Shown here: positions 57,959 through 64,000 of the stretch, piece after piece
Position numbering within the stretch: position 1 is the stretch's first letter
How the letters are laid out: each line of letters begins with the position of its first letter
Notes under the pieces: generated by a model
The model's database searches: none
What the model saw: only the letters and a program-made list of their open reading frames with translations
Told to the model about the DNA's origin: nothing
Assembly (NCBI GenBank): GCA_016717705.1
Contig: JADKFD010000102.1
Span: forward strand, 1-64,000
Source: Rhodanobacteraceae bacterium
Lineage (GTDB): Bacteria; Pseudomonadota; Gammaproteobacteria; Xanthomonadales; SZUA-5
Length of the DNA: 64,000 nucleotides
Direction of reading: 5' to 3'
Made by a program: the position numbers and the translations under genes

Positions 57959-58227
57959 GGGACCCTCTGAACAAGTTCTGCGAGCCGCGTTGTGTCCCAT
58001 TTTGCCTGCCGCTAGGCGCGGTCCGAAGGTCGTAGCACGGTCTACGAAGCCGAGGACCGGAACGACGCGGCAGGCAAAATGGGCCACAACCCTTCGGGAC
58101 GGGGCTGAAACGGCCTCCAGCTGCGTCTGACACCTCGCCCAGAGCGCAGGCTATGGCCTTCGGTGTCATCCTTGCTGGCGACCGTTTCAGCCGCCGTCGC
58201 GGCCGCAGAACTTGTTCAGAGGGTCCC
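57959..58227. ncRNA. Large self-complementary element (three-way junction)
   Basis: A 24-bp perfect outer inverted repeat (GGGACCCTCTGAACAAGTTC... at 57959-57982 with ...GAACTTGTTCAGAGGGTCCC at 58204-58227) encloses two nested stems. Stem 1: 57989-58012 with 58067-58090 (CCCATTTTGCCTGCCGC core, 24 bp, one mismatch) with inner pairs CGGTCC/GGACCG and TCGTAG/CTACGA. Stem 2: 58103-58113 with 58182-58192 (GGCTGAAACGG/CCGTTTCAGCC) plus CCAGC/GCTGG and TGACACC/GGTGTCA. It sits between divergent genes. It is a structured RNA gene, a mobile miniature element or a regulatory repeat; strand not known. Confidence 0.6.
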
Positions 58228-58346
58228 AAGACACGGGTCGTGACTTCCGTCCGATGCGCGCAGTCATCCGCAAGGCGTAGGTTCCGCGGTGCCCAATCCG
58301 ACCTTGAAGCGAGGTCGGGTCCCAAACTTCTATCTCGGAGTACGCC

Positions 58347-59087
58347 ATGCGTATGCAACTCCTGGCTGCGATGTTGCTCGGCGCTTGTGCGTCGGCTGCG
58401 TCGGCGCTGACCGTCGATGAGCTGGTCGCAAAGAACACCGAAGCGCGTGGTGGCATCGAAGCCATTCGCGCCATCCAGTCGATCAAGTCCACCGGCAAGA
58501 TGAATTTCTCGGGCGGCGATTTCAGCATCGAGCTGGGCTTTTCCAGCCTCAACGAGCGCGCTGCCAAGGTGCGCAGCGAAGCCAGCATCCAGGGACTCAC
58601 CCAGGTGACTGCCTACGACGGCAAGGACGCCTGGACCATCAACCCGTTCCAGGGTCGGCGTGATCCCGAGCGCATGAGCGCCGAGGACGCCAAGGGTCTG
58701 GAAGTGCAGGCCGACATGGATGGTCCGCTGGTCGACTGGAAGAGCAAGGGGCACAAGGTCGAATACCTCGGGACCGAGGACATGGACGGCACCCAGGCGC
58801 ACAAGCTCAAGGTGACGCTGAAAAACGGCGATATCGAGTACCGCTTCCTCGATCCGGACTATTTCCTCGAGATCCTGATCGTCACCCAGTCCAAGCGCCG
58901 CGGCGTCGAGACCGAAATGGAAACCGAACTGGGTAACTACGAGAAGGTCGCCGGCGTGTACATGCCCTTCGCCATCGAGAGTGGCCCCAAGGGTGGCCAG
59001 CGCGGTCAGAAGATCCAGATCGAGAAGGCCGAGGCCAACGTCGACATCGATGACGCGCTGTTCGCCTTTCCACAAGCCGCCAAGTGA
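58347..59087 (+). CDS. LolA-like outer-membrane lipoprotein-sorting family protein
   Basis: Exported protein of 246 aa. Signal peptide MRMQLLAAMLLGACASAASA. The domain has VDELVAKNTEARGGIEAIRA, IKSTGKMNFSGGDFSIELGF and NGDIEYRFLDPDYFLEILIV, a LolA/LolB-like beta-sheet pattern seen in uncharacterised exported proteins. Its TGA overlaps a possible GTG start of the next gene, so the two are co-translated or nearly so. Confidence 0.8.
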   Translation: MRMQLLAAMLLGACASAASALTVDELVAKNTEARGGIEAIRAIQSIKSTGKMNFSGGDFSIELGFSSLNERAAKVRSEASIQGLTQVTAYDGKDAWTINPFQGRRDPERMSAEDAKGLEVQADMDGPLVDWKSKGHKVEYLGTEDMDGTQAHKLKVTLKNGDIEYRFLDPDYFLEILIVTQSKRRGVETEMETELGNYEKVAGVYMPFAIESGPKGGQRGQKIQIEKAEANVDIDDALFAFPQAAK

Positions 59088-59104
59088 GCACGCAAGGAAT
59101 CCCC

Positions 59105-62344
<3,240 letters not shown>

Positions 62345-62351
62345 TGCCTTG

Positions 62352-62384
62352 GGTGGAATCCCGGCCGGTGGCCGGGATTCCACC
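62352..62384. repeat. Perfect 15-bp hairpin after the BNR gene
   Basis: GGTGGAATCCCGGCC-GGT-GGCCGGGATTCCACC, starting 8 nt after the stop codon. A strong stem without a T run; either a terminator-like element or another dispersed palindrome. Confidence 0.65.
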
Positions 62385-62494
62385 ACATCCTGCGCGCCGC
62401 CTTTGAAGATTGGCTGAGTCGGCAGATCGGATCGATGGGGTACTGTGCCCCGACGGCCCTATACTCATCCATCCGACGCCGCCGCCTTGTCCTG

Positions 62495-63424
62495 ATGCGA
62501 AGTCGACGTTTTGCCGAACAAATCCTGCGCGTCACGCTGGCGCTGGTGTGCGCCGCTTGCGCGCTCGCAGCGCAGGCGCAGACCTCGACGACCCTGGTGC
62601 TCGGGCGCGTCAGCGACGATCCCAAGGCGCACTACGAACGCCTCAAACCCTTGCTCGACTACGCCGTGGCGCACATGGCCGACCTCGGCATACGCGAAGG
62701 TCGCGTGCTGATGGCGCGCGATGCGCAGCAGATGGTCAGCTATCTGCGCCAGGGCAAGGTCGACTGGATCAGCGAGACCTCCGGCGCCGCCATCGGCTTC
62801 GAGGAGCGCGCGCACGCGCGCATCCTGCTGCGCGCCCGCCGCGGTGGCCTGTTCGACTACCGTACGGTGTTCTTTGCGCGCAAGGACAGCGGCATCCGCA
62901 GCATCGATCAACTCGCCGGGCGATCGCTCGGTTTCCAGCATCCGATGTCGACCAGCGCCTATCTGGTGCCGGCGGCGATTCTGCTCGATCGCGGCTTGTC
63001 CCTGGCAATCCAGTCTTCGCCGCTGGAACGCCCGCCGGCGCAGTTCGTCGGCTATGTGTTCTCGCGCTCCGAGGGCAATCTGGTGACCTGGGTACAGAAG
63101 GGACTGGTCGACGCGGCGGCCTTCAGCAACCAGGACTGGGACGAGTTGCAGGTCAACGAACCCGAGGTCGCGGCGGAGCTGATGGTGTTCCACCAGAGCC
63201 GCGAGTACCCGCGCGCCGTGGAACTGGTGCGCGATGGTCTCGATCCGCGCATCGAGCAGCGCTTGCGGGAAGTGTTGCTGGCGGCGCACACCGATCCAGC
63301 CGCGCATGCGGCGCTGGAGGCGTACACGCGTACCGAACGCTTCGATGAAGTGGACGCCGCGACCTGGGCATCGCTGTCCGAGTTGCGCATCGGCGTGCGC
63401 CGCGTGCGCGCGGAAATCGAATGA
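62495..63424 (+). CDS. PhnD-like periplasmic substrate-binding protein
   Basis: Exported type II periplasmic-binding-protein fold (phosphate/phosphite/phosphonate family), 309 aa. Signal peptide LRVTLALVCAACALAAQAQ. Binding-domain motifs: VLGRVSDDPKAHYERLKPLL, GKVDWISETSGAAIGFEERA, SIDQLAGRSLGFQHPMSTSA. ATG at 62495 chosen; longer frame lacks a signal. No permease or ATPase follows; instead the TGA overlaps the ATG of a membrane sensor, so it probably serves as a ligand sensor for signalling rather than transport. Confidence 0.82.
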   Translation: MRSRRFAEQILRVTLALVCAACALAAQAQTSTTLVLGRVSDDPKAHYERLKPLLDYAVAHMADLGIREGRVLMARDAQQMVSYLRQGKVDWISETSGAAIGFEERAHARILLRARRGGLFDYRTVFFARKDSGIRSIDQLAGRSLGFQHPMSTSAYLVPAAILLDRGLSLAIQSSPLERPPAQFVGYVFSRSEGNLVTWVQKGLVDAAAFSNQDWDELQVNEPEVAAELMVFHQSREYPRAVELVRDGLDPRIEQRLREVLLAAHTDPAAHAALEAYTRTERFDEVDAATWASLSELRIGVRRVRAEIE

Positions 63425-64000
63425 TGCGGATCGGCCTGCGCGCGAAATTCACCTTGAGCCTGCTGGCCACGACGCTGGTGTGGGTGGCGGTGCTGACTTT
63501 CGGCTGGATCAGCGCATCGCGGGCCATCGATGAAGTGCTGCAGCAAGGCGCCGATTCGCTGCGCGAACAAGGCCGCAGCGCACTCGCCGATCGCGGCGTG
63601 CAACTGGCCAGTTTCCTCGCCGACGCGCTGACCAATCCGGTCTATTACACCGATCTGCTGACCGTGCGCGAGGTTGCGCGCTCGGCGCTGGAGCAGCCGG
63701 ACGTCGACTACGTGCTGGTGTATGACGGCCAGGGGCGCCTGATTCATGACGGCTCGCGCGACATTCCGCGCTTCGGCCAGGTGATGGACGATCCCTTCGC
63801 CCAGGCGGCAATCGCCGCGGGAACGCCGTTGATCCAGTGGAGCGAGGAGCGCATCGATGCCAGTGCGCCGATGGCGATCGGTGATCTGCGCCTCGGCGGA
63901 GTGCGCGTCGGCCTGTCTCTGGCGCGGACCGAGAGCATTCTTGCGACCGAAACGGCGGGCGCCAGAGAGCGTTTCCGGCGCGCCTTTTCCGGTCCGGCGC
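63421..64000 (+). CDS. Membrane sensor protein, N-terminal part (cut by window edge)
   Basis: Starts at ATG 63421 overlapping the upstream TGA (ATGA). MMRIGLRAKFTLSLLATTLV begins a transmembrane helix (SLLATTLVWVAVLTFGWISA), then a periplasmic region with ALADRGVQLASFLADALTNP and DVDYVLVYDGQGRLIHDGSR, a PAS/dCache-like sensory pattern. The output domain lies past 64000; a histidine kinase or diguanylate cyclase is expected from this architecture. Incomplete. Confidence 0.75.
   Translation, partial: MMRIGLRAKFTLSLLATTLVWVAVLTFGWISASRAIDEVLQQGADSLREQGRSALADRGVQLASFLADALTNPVYYTDLLTVREVARSALEQPDVDYVLVYDGQGRLIHDGSRDIPRFGQVMDDPFAQAAIAAGTPLIQWSEERIDASAPMAIGDLRLGGVRVGLSLARTESILATETAGARERFRRAFSGPA

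Overview
The window is high-GC chromosomal DNA from a gammaproteobacterium of the Xanthomonadales/Lysobacterales type. This is inferred from family knowledge: a fused aspartate kinase/diaminopimelate decarboxylase, the peptidoglycan-precursor epimerase MurL, a kynurenine (kynU-kmo) operon, a fimT-pilV-pilW-pilX-pilY1-pilE minor-pilin operon, and many short dispersed palindromic intergenic repeats. I could not assign a genus. No rRNA, tRNA, CRISPR array or replication origin was seen.

Layout. 0-2.7 kb: broken IS110-family transposase, hairpin-rich non-coding DNA, a VapBC-like toxin-antitoxin pair and an extreme poly-G tract. 2.8-8.6 kb: glutaryl-CoA dehydrogenase, an RnfB-like ferredoxin, a degraded coding stretch, a ~115-bp tandem repeat array and metG. 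8.6-20.2 kb: glycine-zipper protein, lipoprotein, PhzF-like protein, lysAC fusion, murL, SnoaL-like protein, amino-acid permease, an unknown exported protein and a beta-lactamase-like hydrolase. 20.3-27.1 kb: lipid catabolism (FadB/FadJ-type enzyme, TetR/QsdR-like regulator, acyl-CoA dehydrogenase), a DUF3667-like membrane protein and a frameshifted quinone oxidoreductase. 27.3-32 kb: NarL-type two-component pair, unknown membrane protein, CnoX-like thioredoxin. 32-40.3 kb: four exported hydrolases in one direction (S8 protease, amidohydrolase, M13 and M3 peptidases). 40.6-48.1 kb: type IV pilus operon. 48.2-53.6 kb: Bpt, TesB, TrmJ, Kmo, KynU. 53.7-64 kb: FG-GAP exported protein, zinc metalloprotease with the same short C-terminal motif, a strongly self-complementary non-coding element, LolA-like and BNR-repeat proteins, and a PhnD-like binding protein coupled to a membrane sensor cut by the window edge.

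Two themes cut across the window. First, dispersed repeats press on or enter genes: inside the metG linker, in the signal-peptide n-region of the gene at 17.8 kb, and supplying the stop codons of murL and the beta-lactamase-like gene. Second, several otherwise intact genes (qor-like, M13 peptidase, pilY1, perhaps the kinase at 27.7 kb) carry one-base indels, most of them in short G/C runs. This suggests residual assembly errors as much as true pseudogenes, and those calls should be read with that in mind.
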